64,000 nucleotides of DNA from Deltaproteobacteria bacterium (GTDB taxonomy: Bacteria; Desulfobacterota; Dissulfuribacteria; Dissulfuribacterales; UBA3076), in NCBI GenBank assembly GCA_018399745.1, contig JAGYNZ010000007.1, forward strand, positions 24,010 through 88,009. Reading direction: 5' to 3'. Shown here in pieces: positions 26,122 through 36,359 of this stretch (the stretch's first letter is position 1; each line of letters opens with the position of its first letter). The notes below the pieces were generated by a model. It searched no databases. It was not told the origin of the DNA and was given only the letters and a program-made list of their open reading frames with translations. The position numbers were made by a program, and so were the translations under genes.

Positions 26122-27095
26122 ACCTGCGCCATTGTAGACCGTGCAACCTTTCTGGCCCTGGCGGCCCCATCAGCCAATATAGCCCTGACCTTACCGGAAT
26201 CGGCAGCAAGGGCCTTTCTCCTCCGCTGTATCGGTTCCAGTTGCAGGATAATGGCCTCTGCAAGCTCTTTCTTACATGCCGCACAACCCCGTTTGGCTGT
26301 CCTGCATTCGGATACAATGAGCTCAAGCTGTTCTGTGGGAAGATAAAGCTGATGAAGCTTAAAGGCTATACAGCGGTTTTCAGGATCGCCGGGGTCGCTC
26401 ATCCTCGGACGTTTCACATCAGTTATCATTGTGGATACTTTTTCCCTCACCACCTTTGGAGGGTCCGACAAAAAAATGGAATTCCCATAACTCTTGCTCA
26501 TTTTTCTGCCGTCCAGCCCTGGAAGCTTGGGAACCTCTGCCAGCAAGGCATCAGGTACTGGGAAGACGTCCCTGTATAGATAATTGAACCGGCGTGTTAT
26601 CTCCCTGGTTAATTCTATATGAGGCAATTGATCCACGCCTACAGGCACCTTTTGACCTTTGTAAAGCAGTATGTCCGCAGCCTGAAGGACCGGATAGCCC
26701 AGAAAACCAAAGGTTGTGAGGTCTTTTTCTTTTAGATAAAGCTGCTGCTCCTTATAGGTAGGATTACGCTCCAGCCAAGAAACAGGCGTAATCATGGAAA
26801 GCATGAGATGAAGTTCTGTGTGCTCCTTGACTTCTGACTGAACAAACAGTGTCGCCCTGCCCGGGTCTATCCCGACAGCAAGCCAGTCAAGAATCATCTC
26901 ATCCATGTTTGCCGGAATTTCTTGCGGGGTTTCGTAACTCGTGGTCAAGGCATGCCAGTCAGCCACCAGAAAAAAGCACTCATATGTATCTTGAAGACGC
27001 TTCCAGTTATCGAGCACACCATGCAGGTGTCCCAGATGCAGTTTGCCGGAGGGCCTCATGCCACTTACTATTCGCTGTTTTGCCTGTTCACTCAT
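26088..27095 (-). CDS. trpS: Tryptophan-tRNA ligase
   Basis: 335 residues, the bacterial length. Class I motifs: SGMRPSGKLHLGHLHGVL (HIGH-type) and RKMSKSYGN (KMSKS). It charges tRNA-Trp. The C terminus carries a CAACKKELAEAI helix as in the deltaproteobacterial and Firmicutes forms. It lies between scpA and an M50 protease gene, a common scpA neighbourhood. Confidence 0.96.
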   Translation of the reverse strand: MSEQAKQRIVSGMRPSGKLHLGHLHGVLDNWKRLQDTYECFFLVADWHALTTSYETPQEIPANMDEMILDWLAVGIDPGRATLFVQSEVKEHTELHLMLSMITPVSWLERNPTYKEQQLYLKEKDLTTFGFLGYPVLQAADILLYKGQKVPVGVDQLPHIELTREITRRFNYLYRDVFPVPDALLAEVPKLPGLDGRKMSKSYGNSIFLSDPPKVVREKVSTMITDVKRPRMSDPGDPENRCIAFKLHQLYLPTEQLELIVSECRTAKRGCAACKKELAEAIILQLEPIQRRRKALAADSGKVRAILADGAARARKVARSTMAQVWSALWNQNAR

Positions 27096-27106
27096 AAACG
27101 CTCATT

Positions 27107-27745
27107 TCAAAGTACAGTTCCTAATAGGAGTTTATTCATATAGAGGATCAGCGGGACAATAATGCGGCCGGTCACTCCTGTAAAGACAAGCACCAGAATC
27201 AGCAAAAACCCATAGCGCTCAAAACTCTCAAAAGAGCTGGCCAAGGCGGGGGGAAGTATGCCCATAAGTACTTTGCTGCCGTCAAGAGGAGGGATAGGGA
27301 GAAGGTTGAACACCGCGAGCCCTATATTAATCTGCACGCTCACATATGCCATATATAGGAGCGGACGCATAAAAAAACCTGACGTCTCCCAGAATGACCC
27401 CAATACCTGTCTCAGCAAGACAGCACTCAACACGGCCAATAATATATTGGCCCCGGGACCTGCCAGCGCGACCCAGACCATGTCATTCCTGGGATTCTTA
27501 AAATAACTGGGATTGACCGGTACGGGCCTTGCCCAACCTATGGTTTGAGTAAGGAAAAATACCATTGTACCAACAGGATCAAGATGACGGACAGGGTTAA
27601 GGCTGAAGCGTCCCATAAGCTTTGCAGTGGGATCACCAAGACGGTAAGCCACCCAGCCGTGAGCCATCTCATGAACAGTCACAGCGAGAAGTATGGGTGG
27701 TGTGAGTATTGCTAATCTCTGAATTATAGAAGCAAAATCCATCAT
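27107..27745 (-). CDS. Site-2 protease family membrane protein (M50)
   Basis: 212 residues with five or six membrane helices. The zinc site HEMAHGWVAYRLGD (HExxH) is near residue 26, and the third ligand region reads NLLPIPPLDGSKVL. This short rhomboid-sized M50 group (related to SpoIVFB/FtsH-independent S2P proteins) is widespread, and its substrate is unknown. It is 12 nt upstream of trpS on the same strand. Confidence 0.9.
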   Translation of the reverse strand: MMDFASIIQRLAILTPPILLAVTVHEMAHGWVAYRLGDPTAKLMGRFSLNPVRHLDPVGTMVFFLTQTIGWARPVPVNPSYFKNPRNDMVWVALAGPGANILLAVLSAVLLRQVLGSFWETSGFFMRPLLYMAYVSVQINIGLAVFNLLPIPPLDGSKVLMGILPPALASSFESFERYGFLLILVLVFTGVTGRIIVPLILYMNKLLLGTVL

Positions 27746-27962
27746 TTTTTTAATATACTACAATAATGTCCAAAGCTCATCTATGATTCTGTTTACAAAG
27801 CTCCAAATGGTTTTTAAGGGAATTTCACCTGGCTAAAGCTGCTCAACCGGACATCTATTTTACTTGACCATACCAACTTACTGGATTTAATATAAAAAAT
27901 TAAATAAAGATTAAGGCTTTTCACTCTTTCGTATGCAGACAAACCCATAACCATAGATTGAT

Positions 27963-28170
27963 GTTGAAGAAATGTGTGCCGATAAAAAACAGATTCGGCA
28001 GATCTTGCTCAATCTGAATAATAATCAGCATCGATTGCAAAGTAACTGAGAAAAAAGAGATTGAAGTAATAGTCGATACACTGGGTAGGGGCATTAGGGT
28101 TACAGGAAAGGATAAGGCCGGAATATTCGATCCCTTCTTCGCTACCGCAGGCTGCTCGTGGAACGGATTG
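27963..28170 (+). pseudogene. Remnant of a histidine-kinase ATPase domain
   Basis: Two reading frames together spell the C-terminal ATPase domain of a sensor kinase. The first gives CADKKQIRQILLNL (N-box), then runs into a stop. After a frameshift the second gives EIEVIVDTLGRGI (G1 box), and IFDPFFATAGCSWNGLE (F and degenerate G2 boxes). The second part is in frame with, and runs directly into, the following hybrid kinase. A decayed kinase therefore once stood immediately upstream. No functional product is expected. The rest of the 27746-28185 gap is AT-rich without a gene. Confidence 0.8.
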
Positions 28171-28185
28171 GAAAGGAGGACACAG

Positions 28186-30873
28186 ATGCCAGGACCGCGC
28201 AAGATCTTGATATGTGATAACGAAGAAAAAATAAGAAAGTCCTTGGGAAATCTGTTAACGGCCAATGGCTACAAAGTAGCATTGACCGAGAATGGCGCAA
28301 GGTGCTTAAAAATATTGGCGGATCAAGTCTTTGACCTGGTGATCCTGGATATCATCATGCCGGATATGACCGGAATCGAGGTGCTAAACAGGATAAGAAA
28401 GAAGGGGCAAAATACGGACGTCATAATGATTACCGGCTATGCTGATAAAGACATGATCTCTGCCGCTTTTCGGCTCAGTGCTTATGATGTCATTGAAAAA
28501 CCCTTTGAGCCCAACCAGATCTTGAACACGATCTCAAATTGTTTGAGTAAAAAGGACGATTTCCAAAAAAATCTGGAAAAAAAGAACGGGAATTTGAAGG
28601 GGTCAGAAAAGAGATATCGTGAGGTATCCGACGACTCCAAAGACATGATCTATATGACACGTAACGGAGATCTGGCAGACATCAACAAGGCTGGAGTTGA
28701 ACTCTTGGGGTACAAAAGCAAACAAGAAATTTTAGACATGCAGTTTTTGAAACTCATGTTTCATAATCGTATTGACAGTGAGCTGTTCCAGGAAAGTATG
28801 GAACAAAAGGGCGCTATCAAGGATTATCCGACTAAGTTTAAAACAAAGGAAGGAACAAAGATTTCCGTCCTGATCACTGCCAGTGCCATAAAAGACCAAG
28901 AAGGAAACATGATTGGTCAGAGGGGAATTGTTCGTGACGTAACAGATATTGAAGCGGCCATGAACAAAACACTGTCCCTGATGAGAAAGATCAAAGAGGC
29001 AAAGGAGGAATGGGAAACAACATTTGATGCCATTGAAGACGCTATTTTTCTGATAGATGAGACCTTTACTATTCAGAGGGCAAATAAGGGCCTGGCCAAA
29101 CTGGTAGAAAAAGACATAACCGATATTATCGGCCAGAAATGTTATAAACTCCTCCACGGCATTAACTTTGTGCCGAATTTCTGTCTTCGGTCTACCCTGA
29201 TCAAGACCTGTTCTTCTCAAACTAATGAACTATGGGAGCCTCACCTGAATCGGTACCTGCGAATCAATTGTTATCCTATCACTAACGGCAACAGGGAGAT
29301 TCGCGAGGTCATTCATGTGCTGAGGGATGTTACTGAGGCGCAAAAGGCCCACCAGGAGATTGAATACCTGGCCAGCCTTGTCCGCTACTCCCATGACGCC
29401 ATTATCAGCACAGACATGAAGTGTCGTATCACCAGTTGGAACAAAACGGCCGAAAGGATCTTTGGTTATTCTGAAAAAGAGGCAGTGGGTAATTACGTTG
29501 ATATCATTGTCCCGAAGGAGCATAGAAAGGAATGTCACGTCTTCGTTGAAGAAATTGCCGAAGGAGGGGGATTTGAACATTACGAAACAAAAAGAAACAC
29601 AAAATACGGCAATTACATAGATGTTGATCTGACGCTTTCTCCTATCAAGGACCGTAAGGGTGTTATAATCGGCATCTCTTTTATAGCAAGAGATGTCACC
29701 TATCAGAAAAGGCTTGAAGCCAAGCTGGTTCAGGCCCAAAAGATGGAATCAATAGGCACGCTGGCGGGCGGGATAGCACATGACTTCAACAATCTGCTTA
29801 TGGGTATTCAGGGTTATGCCTCTCTGATGCTCCTGAAGATTGATGCCATGCATCCCCATCATGAAATGCTAAAGAGAATCGAGGAACAGGTTCAAAGTGC
29901 CGCTGATCTGACCAAACAGCTTCTCGGATTTGCAAGGAGTGGAAGATACGAAACCAGGCCGACTAATTTAAACGAGCTGATCCACAAATCTGCGGAGATG
30001 TTTGGCCGAACCAAAAAAGAGATTGTTATACACAGTAAATTAGGGAAAGACCTGTGGACGGTGGAGGTCGATCAAGGCCAGATGGAGCAAGTACTTTTAA
30101 ATCTTTATGTCAACGCCTGGCATGCCATGCCCGGTGGGGGTAATCTCTATCTTGAAACGAGTAATGTGACTTTAGATAAGTATTACGTAAAACCTTATGA
30201 TATAAAGGCCGGTAATTATGTAAAAATATCTGTCACCGATACCGGTATAGGCATGGATAAAAAGACGCAGAAACGTGTCTTCGATCCGTTCTTCACTACC
30301 AAGGAGATGGGAAGGGGTACAGGCCTGGGTCTGGCCTCGGTCTATGGGATTATCATCAATCACAAGGGGATTATCAATGTCTACAGCGAAAAAGGCCATG
30401 GTACCACCTTTAGTATATACCTGCCTGTTTGTAATAACGCCATTATTCCGGTAACCAAATTAGTGAGAAATGAAGTTATGAAGGGGACTGAAACCATCCT
30501 CCTGGTGGATGACGAGGAACAGGTGCTGGATACCGGCAGACAGATGTTGGAGTATCTTGGTTATAGAGTACTCGCAGCCCGTGGTGGTAAAGAGGCATGG
30601 GCACTATACCAAGATAACAGAAACAGAATTGATCTTGTCATTCTTGATTTAATCATGCCGGACACGGGTGGCGGTAAGGTCTATGATAAAATGAAGGCAC
30701 TGAATCCTGATGTAAAGGTTATCCTCTCAAGCGGCTACAGCCTCGATGGTGAGGCCTCTGAAGTCTTTAAGCGGGGGGCCAATGCCTTCATTCAAAAACC
30801 CTTCAGTATATTAACCTTATCATACAAGTTACGAGAGGTGATAGGCGAAATCAGTCCCCCTTTCAATCCGTGA
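28186..30873 (+). CDS. Hybrid sensor histidine kinase, REC-PAS-PAS-PAS-HK-REC
   Basis: About 895 residues from the ATG at 28186, which follows GGAAAGGAGG. Domains: receiver 1 (about 5-120; Asp55 in LVILDIIMPD), three PAS regions (about 145-260, 280-390 and 395-510), HisKA with His532 in GGIAHDFNNLLMG, HATPase (about 600-755; GIGMDKKTQ, RGTGLGLASVYG), and receiver 2 (about 770-890; Asp821). No membrane segment is seen, so it senses from the cytoplasm. The 'HDFNN' kinase group often ends in a receiver domain. The output partner is not encoded here. The signal is unknown. Confidence 0.92.
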   Translation: MPGPRKILICDNEEKIRKSLGNLLTANGYKVALTENGARCLKILADQVFDLVILDIIMPDMTGIEVLNRIRKKGQNTDVIMITGYADKDMISAAFRLSAYDVIEKPFEPNQILNTISNCLSKKDDFQKNLEKKNGNLKGSEKRYREVSDDSKDMIYMTRNGDLADINKAGVELLGYKSKQEILDMQFLKLMFHNRIDSELFQESMEQKGAIKDYPTKFKTKEGTKISVLITASAIKDQEGNMIGQRGIVRDVTDIEAAMNKTLSLMRKIKEAKEEWETTFDAIEDAIFLIDETFTIQRANKGLAKLVEKDITDIIGQKCYKLLHGINFVPNFCLRSTLIKTCSSQTNELWEPHLNRYLRINCYPITNGNREIREVIHVLRDVTEAQKAHQEIEYLASLVRYSHDAIISTDMKCRITSWNKTAERIFGYSEKEAVGNYVDIIVPKEHRKECHVFVEEIAEGGGFEHYETKRNTKYGNYIDVDLTLSPIKDRKGVIIGISFIARDVTYQKRLEAKLVQAQKMESIGTLAGGIAHDFNNLLMGIQGYASLMLLKIDAMHPHHEMLKRIEEQVQSAADLTKQLLGFARSGRYETRPTNLNELIHKSAEMFGRTKKEIVIHSKLGKDLWTVEVDQGQMEQVLLNLYVNAWHAMPGGGNLYLETSNVTLDKYYVKPYDIKAGNYVKISVTDTGIGMDKKTQKRVFDPFFTTKEMGRGTGLGLASVYGIIINHKGIINVYSEKGHGTTFSIYLPVCNNAIIPVTKLVRNEVMKGTETILLVDDEEQVLDTGRQMLEYLGYRVLAARGGKEAWALYQDNRNRIDLVILDLIMPDTGGGKVYDKMKALNPDVKVILSSGYSLDGEASEVFKRGANAFIQKPFSILTLSYKLREVIGEISPPFNP

Positions 30874-30890
30874 AAAGCGTTTTTTATAAG

Positions 30891-33551
30891 TCATTCAGCA
30901 TTCGTTTTCAAACGATCCAAGAATTCCCGTTTTACCAGATGAATTTCGTCCTCCCGATACGTGACCTCGCCGTCCAGTCTGGCCTCAAGCAGCCGATGAA
31001 GTATTGTATGGAAGAGAGGACCCGGTTCAAGACCCATCTCCTGTAAGTCATCTCCTGTAAGCAAAGATCTTGCATCACATAGTTCCGTAATATACCGCGA
31101 TATGGCCTGTCTGGCATCATCGTTCTCAGTAATTGAAAGGATATGGAGAAGGAGATCAATATCCAGACCTTTCAACAGCCAATAGACCTCGCTGGCCTTC
31201 ATGGAAGGTCGCCTGGAAAGAAGATCAAGGGCCTTTATTGCAATCTGACGTCCCTCCACAAAAATATCCCTCTTTGAGCCAACAAGGTCTAAACGATCTA
31301 CGGCTTCTCGAATTTCTTGAAATTTCAGCCCTTCAAAAAGCGCCAGCATATAAACCGCCCACCTCCTCGGTCTCCTTGTTCTAAAAAGCAGATCATACCA
31401 GGCCAGGACATCATAGGTTCGGGTAAGTGCCCCTTCTTCCTTTGGACCTAACCGAATGCCTTGATGAATCACTTTCAGTAAGCCCAGATCGGCCAGCCTT
31501 TTGATGGCGGACCTCGGATCTGGCTCCCTCAATATGAATATGAGCTCCGCGAGTAAACGCTTTCCGGAAAGCCTTGAGAATATGTCAAGACGTACTGCAT
31601 TCTGAATCAACTTCAAGGTATGCTTGCCTATTCTGAAACCGTATCGTTGCTCAAAACGGACTGCCCTGAAGACCCTTGTCGGATCTTCAACAAAACTCAG
31701 GCTGTGCAGGACCCGAATCGTATGATCTTTGAGATCCCTTTGACCCCCAAAGAAGTCTATCAATAACCCGAATTCCTTCGGATTTAGCTTAATAGCCAAT
31801 GTGTTTATGGTAAAATCCCGCCGAAACAGATCTAACTTGGTAGATGAAAGTGCTACCGTAGGCATGGCGGCAGGGTACTTGTAGTATTCCCACCTGGCTG
31901 TTGCCACGTCCACTTTAAAGCCATCGGGGAAGATCACGACCGCTGTTCCGAACTTCTTATGGGCACGAAACCTTGCTTTAAAACGTTCGGCAAAGGCCTC
32001 GGCAAAGGCGATCCCGTCTCCCTCAACGACCAGATCTATATCCAGATTGGGCTTTCTTAACAGCAGGTCTCTCACAAAGCCACCTGCTACACAGATATGA
32101 AAACCCTCACCCTCTGCTACTTCCCCTGCATTTATCAATAGATCGAATATCCGGGAAGGCAGCTTCTCCTTCAACAAGGAGAGGACGTTCTTACGCTGTT
32201 CCTTTCCTGAAAGCAGGGCTTCAGGTCTCCTTGCAGCATCTCCACTCAATATCTGAAGAAGATCCGTCCTTGTGATTACCCCTTGTATTTTTCCTTTATC
32301 CACTACAGGGACAAAACGCTGACGATGATTGACAATAAGCTCCTGGACCTTGGTAAGCGTATCCATAGGATTAAGGACCTCGAAATCCGTTGTCATATAT
32401 TCACGTACCGGCAGGTCTGAAAGACCATGATATATTGCCTTTTCCACGGTCCTGCGGGAAATGATGCCAAGGACCCTGCCTTCATGGACTACAGGCAAGA
32501 CCGTGATGCCGTAACGCGTTAACTTGTCGTTGACCTGTGAAAGAGTAGTATCCGGTAGGACCGAGAGCACTGGATATGACATGATGTCTTTCACTTCAGG
32601 CTCTGTTCCGAGCCGCCTGTGAAGTTCGGTTAAAAGACACTCCTCGGCCTCGGCAAGGGTCAATCCCTTTATTGTGGCAGAGGCGGCCATGGGATGGCCT
32701 CCCCCACCGATTGCCTTCAGCACCTTCCCGACGTCAACTCTCTCATCCCGGCTGCGGCCCACTATTAATATTTGATCCGACATCAGTGCCATGGCAAAAA
32801 TCACGGGCAGTTTCTCCATATCCATTAATTCGTGAGCCAGGACAGCAAAGTCCTCCACATACAACGGCGAAGATGTCTTTGCCAACGTCACAGGAATGCC
32901 GGCCAGAGTATACGTCGCTGCGTTGTTCAAAAGATCGTTCAAAAGCCTTACATGCTCGGGAGTGAACCTGTGTTCAAGGAGTTTGGATATCGTCTTTAGG
33001 TCAGCCCCTTTATCGAGCAGCCAGGCAGCCGCCTCCATGTCATCTGACGTGGTGGAGCTGAAAGTAAAAGAGCCCGTATCCTCGTATATACCCAAGGCCA
33101 GAATAGTCGCCTCCTCCGGGCTGACATCCATCCCTTTTTCTTTCAGGAGTCGAATCATCAAGGTCGTATTTGCGCCCACCTGTCTGAAAAAGGTCTTGTC
33201 TGCCATTATGTCTTCACTGCAAGGGGGATGATGGTCGAATACGTGGACTTCGACATCAGGCCTTTCCAAAAGCAATGACAAAGGACCGATGCGGCCTTTT
33301 TGCCTGGTGTCTACGACGACAAGAAGCTCAACCTTGTCAAGGTCTATATCCTTGAGACGTTTTACGTCTATAAAATAACTGCTTGACTGTAGGAGAAATT
33401 CGCGCAGGTCTCTCTCCTGGGAACCAGGCAAAACGATCTGCGCCCCTGGATAAAGTTTGGTTGCAGCCAGGCAAGATGCCAGCGCATCAAAATCCGCGTT
33501 GAGATGAGAGGTGATAATGGTCTTGGGAAAATCTGCTGGGGTCTGGGCCAA
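30891..33551 (-). CDS. DHH-CBS-CBS-nucleotidyltransferase fusion (CCA/A-adding enzyme)
   Basis: 886 residues. Domains in order: DHH phosphoesterase (about 10-170; HLNADFDALAS, FDHHPP), DHHA1 (about 215-310; GGGGHPMAAS), two CBS domains (about 315-440), and a class II tRNA nucleotidyltransferase / poly(A) polymerase head (GGFVRDLLLRKPNLDIDLV) with its RNA-binding neck to the end. Such fusions are known from Aquifex, cyanobacteria and deltaproteobacteria and include A-adding enzymes that work with a separate CC-adding enzyme. The TTG start at 33551 has an AAGGGA ribosome-binding site. Which nucleotides it adds cannot be read off. Confidence 0.9.
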   Translation of the reverse strand: MAQTPADFPKTIITSHLNADFDALASCLAATKLYPGAQIVLPGSQERDLREFLLQSSSYFIDVKRLKDIDLDKVELLVVVDTRQKGRIGPLSLLLERPDVEVHVFDHHPPCSEDIMADKTFFRQVGANTTLMIRLLKEKGMDVSPEEATILALGIYEDTGSFTFSSTTSDDMEAAAWLLDKGADLKTISKLLEHRFTPEHVRLLNDLLNNAATYTLAGIPVTLAKTSSPLYVEDFAVLAHELMDMEKLPVIFAMALMSDQILIVGRSRDERVDVGKVLKAIGGGGHPMAASATIKGLTLAEAEECLLTELHRRLGTEPEVKDIMSYPVLSVLPDTTLSQVNDKLTRYGITVLPVVHEGRVLGIISRRTVEKAIYHGLSDLPVREYMTTDFEVLNPMDTLTKVQELIVNHRQRFVPVVDKGKIQGVITRTDLLQILSGDAARRPEALLSGKEQRKNVLSLLKEKLPSRIFDLLINAGEVAEGEGFHICVAGGFVRDLLLRKPNLDIDLVVEGDGIAFAEAFAERFKARFRAHKKFGTAVVIFPDGFKVDVATARWEYYKYPAAMPTVALSSTKLDLFRRDFTINTLAIKLNPKEFGLLIDFFGGQRDLKDHTIRVLHSLSFVEDPTRVFRAVRFEQRYGFRIGKHTLKLIQNAVRLDIFSRLSGKRLLAELIFILREPDPRSAIKRLADLGLLKVIHQGIRLGPKEEGALTRTYDVLAWYDLLFRTRRPRRWAVYMLALFEGLKFQEIREAVDRLDLVGSKRDIFVEGRQIAIKALDLLSRRPSMKASEVYWLLKGLDIDLLLHILSITENDDARQAISRYITELCDARSLLTGDDLQEMGLEPGPLFHTILHRLLEARLDGEVTYREDEIHLVKREFLDRLKTNAE

Positions 33552-33584
33552 GTAAATCCCTTAACGTGTGCTGCTGTTGCGAGT

Positions 33585-33618
33585 GAAGCAATCCCTTCTC
33601 TGGGAAGGAGATTGCTTC
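33585..33618. repeat. REP-like palindrome
   Basis: Arms GAAGCAATC (33585-33593) and GATTGCTTC (33610-33618) enclose a 16-nt loop. The arms resemble the GAAGCAATC/GATTGCTTCG palindromes that recur between genes in many bacterial genomes. It lies upstream of the fusion gene and downstream of the universal stress gene. Only one copy is seen in this window. Confidence 0.5.
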
Positions 33619-33755
33619 GCCGCCAAGTTCCCTGCAATTATAGAAGGCACTGGTGAACGTATATTGCCGGAACTTTTGAAGAAGTTAGCGCGCCTGACGT
33701 AAAATATCTCGTCAGGACCTCTTACAACATCACCAGGTAAAAATCACTGCCTGAT

Positions 33756-34208
33756 CTATTTGCCTGCCCTATATGGATTGACCGTAAGGACCGGACAGTG
33801 GGCCCCTTTGACAACACCTGCCGCCACGCTGCCAAACATGATCTTATCAAGCCCCTTTCTCCCATGGGTACCGATTATGATCATATCTGTGCCGCTCTTC
33901 ACGGCGTGTTTTATTATTTCTTCCGTTATGTCGCCCACGGCAATTGTTGTCTTTATATCCAGACCTGGAAATTTCTCTTCAGCGAACCTGTACATGGCCT
34001 TCTGGCCACCTTCTAAAAGCTCCGCTTCAAAACTGGAATACCAGGCAGTGCCCATTTCAAAACCAACAAAGTCAGCTGAACCCCTCACCACGTGTATAAG
34101 CTCTATCTCCGCCCCCAGCTTTTCCGCCATAAGCTTTACATAGGGCAAGATATTATCAGAGCTTTCAAAAAAATCCACAGGATACAGAATCTTCTTAATT
34201 TCTAGCAT
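33756..34208 (-). CDS. Universal stress protein (UspA family)
   Basis: About 150 residues from the ATG at 34208, preceded by GAGGAGAT. The ATP-binding motif of the family is intact: GTHGRKGLDKIMFGSVA. Starts with IKKILYPVDFFESSDNILPY. Such proteins bind ATP and accumulate under growth arrest. It is divergent from the aconitase gene. Confidence 0.93.
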   Translation of the reverse strand: MLEIKKILYPVDFFESSDNILPYVKLMAEKLGAEIELIHVVRGSADFVGFEMGTAWYSSFEAELLEGGQKAMYRFAEEKFPGLDIKTTIAVGDITEEIIKHAVKSGTDMIIIGTHGRKGLDKIMFGSVAAGVVKGAHCPVLTVNPYRAGK

Positions 34209-34295
34209 TGAGATCTCCTCCTTTTGATTATACCTCATTTCTGAACTTAATGCCGATTAGTTAGATTTTTAGCATTTGTTGACCCAATGTCAAGC

Positions 34296-34324
34296 TTGCT
34301 GACATAGCCTGCTGCCCTTATAAT
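34296..34324 (+). promoter_or_regulatory. Candidate aconitase promoter with overlapping palindrome
   Basis: TTGCTG (34296-34301), 17 bp, then a perfect TATAAT (34319-34324), ending 95 bp before the aconitase ATG. A palindrome TGTCAAGCTTGCTGACA (34289-34303 plus flanks; arms TGTCA/TGACA) overlaps the -35 element and could be an operator. Both are inferred from sequence only. Confidence 0.45.
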
Positions 34325-34418
34325 ACCCCCAAAATATTTATTTAGCTGACTTTCCATGTTCACATGTATCTAAAACGAACGTCTCTTTACTATCAAGACA
34401 AGACATTTGGAGCAATAA

Positions 34419-36359
34419 ATGGGTTTAACGGCAACAGAAAAAATCATAGGCGCGCACCTGGTGGAAGGTGAAATGAATCCAGGCAGCCAGATTGCTATCC
34501 GCATTGACCAGACACTTACTCAAGACGCCACGGGCACCATGGCATACCTGGAATTTGAGGCCATAGGCATACCCAAAGTCAAGACGGAATTGTCCGTAAG
34601 TTACGTAGACCATAACTTGCTGCAATCCGACTTTAGGAATGCCGATGATCACCGGTTCCTCCGGTCCATTGCCGCACGCTACGGCATATATTTTTCCAGC
34701 CCGGGAAACGGGATATGCCACCAGATACACCTGGAGCGTTTTGCCGTCCCAGGCAAGACACTGCTGGGCTCGGACAGTCACACTCCGACAGCCGGTGGAT
34801 GCGGAATGCTCGCCATAGGTGCGGGCGGACTTGATGTGGCCCTGGCCATGGCCGGACAGCCATTCTACTTGAGAATGCCGTATATTACAGGTGTACGCCT
34901 AGAGGGAAGGCTTGGCCCTTGGGTCTCGGCAAGAGACGTCATCCTTGAACTGCTCCGTCTTATGACGGTAAAGGGCGGTGTGGGGAAAATCATTGAATAT
35001 TTTGGACCCGGTGTTGCCACGCTGTCTGCAACTGACAGGGCTACAATAGCAAATCTGGGAACTGAACTGGGGGCTACAGGTACAGTCTTTCCTTCTGATG
35101 AAGCGACCAAGAGCTTTCTTGTCAGCCAGAAAAGAGAAGGGGTATGGCAAGAGCTTAAGGCAGACCGGAATGCCGTCTATCATGAAATAATAGATATGGA
35201 TCTCTCTTCTCTTGAACCCATGATAGCCTGTCCATCATCCCCGGACAATGTAGTCCCTGTGCGAAAGGTGGCCGGACAGCCGGTATCTCAGGTTATTATA
35301 GGCTCCTGTGCCAACTCATCATTCAGGGACATAGTCGTTGCTGCCAAATCCCTTGAATCCTCCGAAATACACCCGTTTGTAAGCTTTGAAATAAATCCCG
35401 GCAGCCGGCAGGTATTGGAAAACGTCGACATGGCCGGGGCCTTACGCACATTGATCCATGCCGGGGCCAGAATACACCAGTGCGGCTGCCTGGGATGTAT
35501 CGGTATGGGACAGGCCCCGGCCACGGGGAGCATATCTTTAAGGACCTTTACCCGCAACTTTCCCGGAAGAAGCGGCACAAAGGACGACCAGGTATATCTG
35601 TGCAGTCCTGAAACCGCGGTTGCGTCCGCGATAAAAGGAGTGATCACAGACCCGAGAAACCTTGGAAAGGCACCCGAGGTATTGCTTCCCGAAACATATC
35701 TTATAAATGACAACGGAATAATACCTCCCTCGAAAGACGGCTCAGAGGTATCAGTACTGCGCGGCCCCAACATAAAACCTCTTCCGGAATTTGAGCCCCT
35801 GCCGGAAGACCTGAAGGCCAGGGTACTTCTGAAGGTAGAAGATAACATAACCACTGACCATATTATGCCCGCCGGGAGCAAGATATTGCCGCTCAGAAGC
35901 AACGTGCCGGCTATCAGTGAGTATGTCTTTTCCGCTATTGATCCAGAGTTTTCCTCAAGATGCAAGGCGACAGGCAACGTGATGATAGTCGGAGGAGAAA
36001 ATTACGGCCAGGGGTCTTCAAGGGAGCATGCCGCGCTGGCACCCAGGTATCTTGGTGTACGCGTCAAACTGGTAAAGAGCTTCGCCAGAATACACAAGGC
36101 AAATCTTATCAATTTCGGTATTCTGCCGCTTACTTTTACGAATCCGAACGACTATGACCGGATTGAGCAGGGAGACACGGTCAACATCCCAGGTCTGAAG
36201 ACTGCCCTGCTGAAAGGCTCGGACCTGGTATCGGTAGAAATCAATCAGGACAAAACAATACAGGCCCGCATGGAGTTGTCTGAAAGAGATCGCACAATAT
36301 TGGCCTCCGGCGGCCTTCTTAATTGGGTAAGGGCCGGTATTGGCGCCGGGAGGGCATAG
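34419..36359 (+). CDS. Aconitate hydratase, Aquifex-type
   Basis: 646 residues, the size of the 'putative, Aquifex-type' aconitases and shorter than AcnA or AcnB. [4Fe-4S] ligands: Cys in GSCANS and the pair in HQCGCLGCIGMG. Substrate residues lie in DSHTPTAGGCG and in the C-terminal swivel segment GGENYGQGSSREHAAL. It interconverts citrate and isocitrate for the (possibly partial) TCA cycle. Ribosome-binding site GGAG precedes the ATG. Its end overlaps the longest aroA frame by 37 nt. Confidence 0.93.
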   Translation: MGLTATEKIIGAHLVEGEMNPGSQIAIRIDQTLTQDATGTMAYLEFEAIGIPKVKTELSVSYVDHNLLQSDFRNADDHRFLRSIAARYGIYFSSPGNGICHQIHLERFAVPGKTLLGSDSHTPTAGGCGMLAIGAGGLDVALAMAGQPFYLRMPYITGVRLEGRLGPWVSARDVILELLRLMTVKGGVGKIIEYFGPGVATLSATDRATIANLGTELGATGTVFPSDEATKSFLVSQKREGVWQELKADRNAVYHEIIDMDLSSLEPMIACPSSPDNVVPVRKVAGQPVSQVIIGSCANSSFRDIVVAAKSLESSEIHPFVSFEINPGSRQVLENVDMAGALRTLIHAGARIHQCGCLGCIGMGQAPATGSISLRTFTRNFPGRSGTKDDQVYLCSPETAVASAIKGVITDPRNLGKAPEVLLPETYLINDNGIIPPSKDGSEVSVLRGPNIKPLPEFEPLPEDLKARVLLKVEDNITTDHIMPAGSKILPLRSNVPAISEYVFSAIDPEFSSRCKATGNVMIVGGENYGQGSSREHAALAPRYLGVRVKLVKSFARIHKANLINFGILPLTFTNPNDYDRIEQGDTVNIPGLKTALLKGSDLVSVEINQDKTIQARMELSERDRTILASGGLLNWVRAGIGAGRA

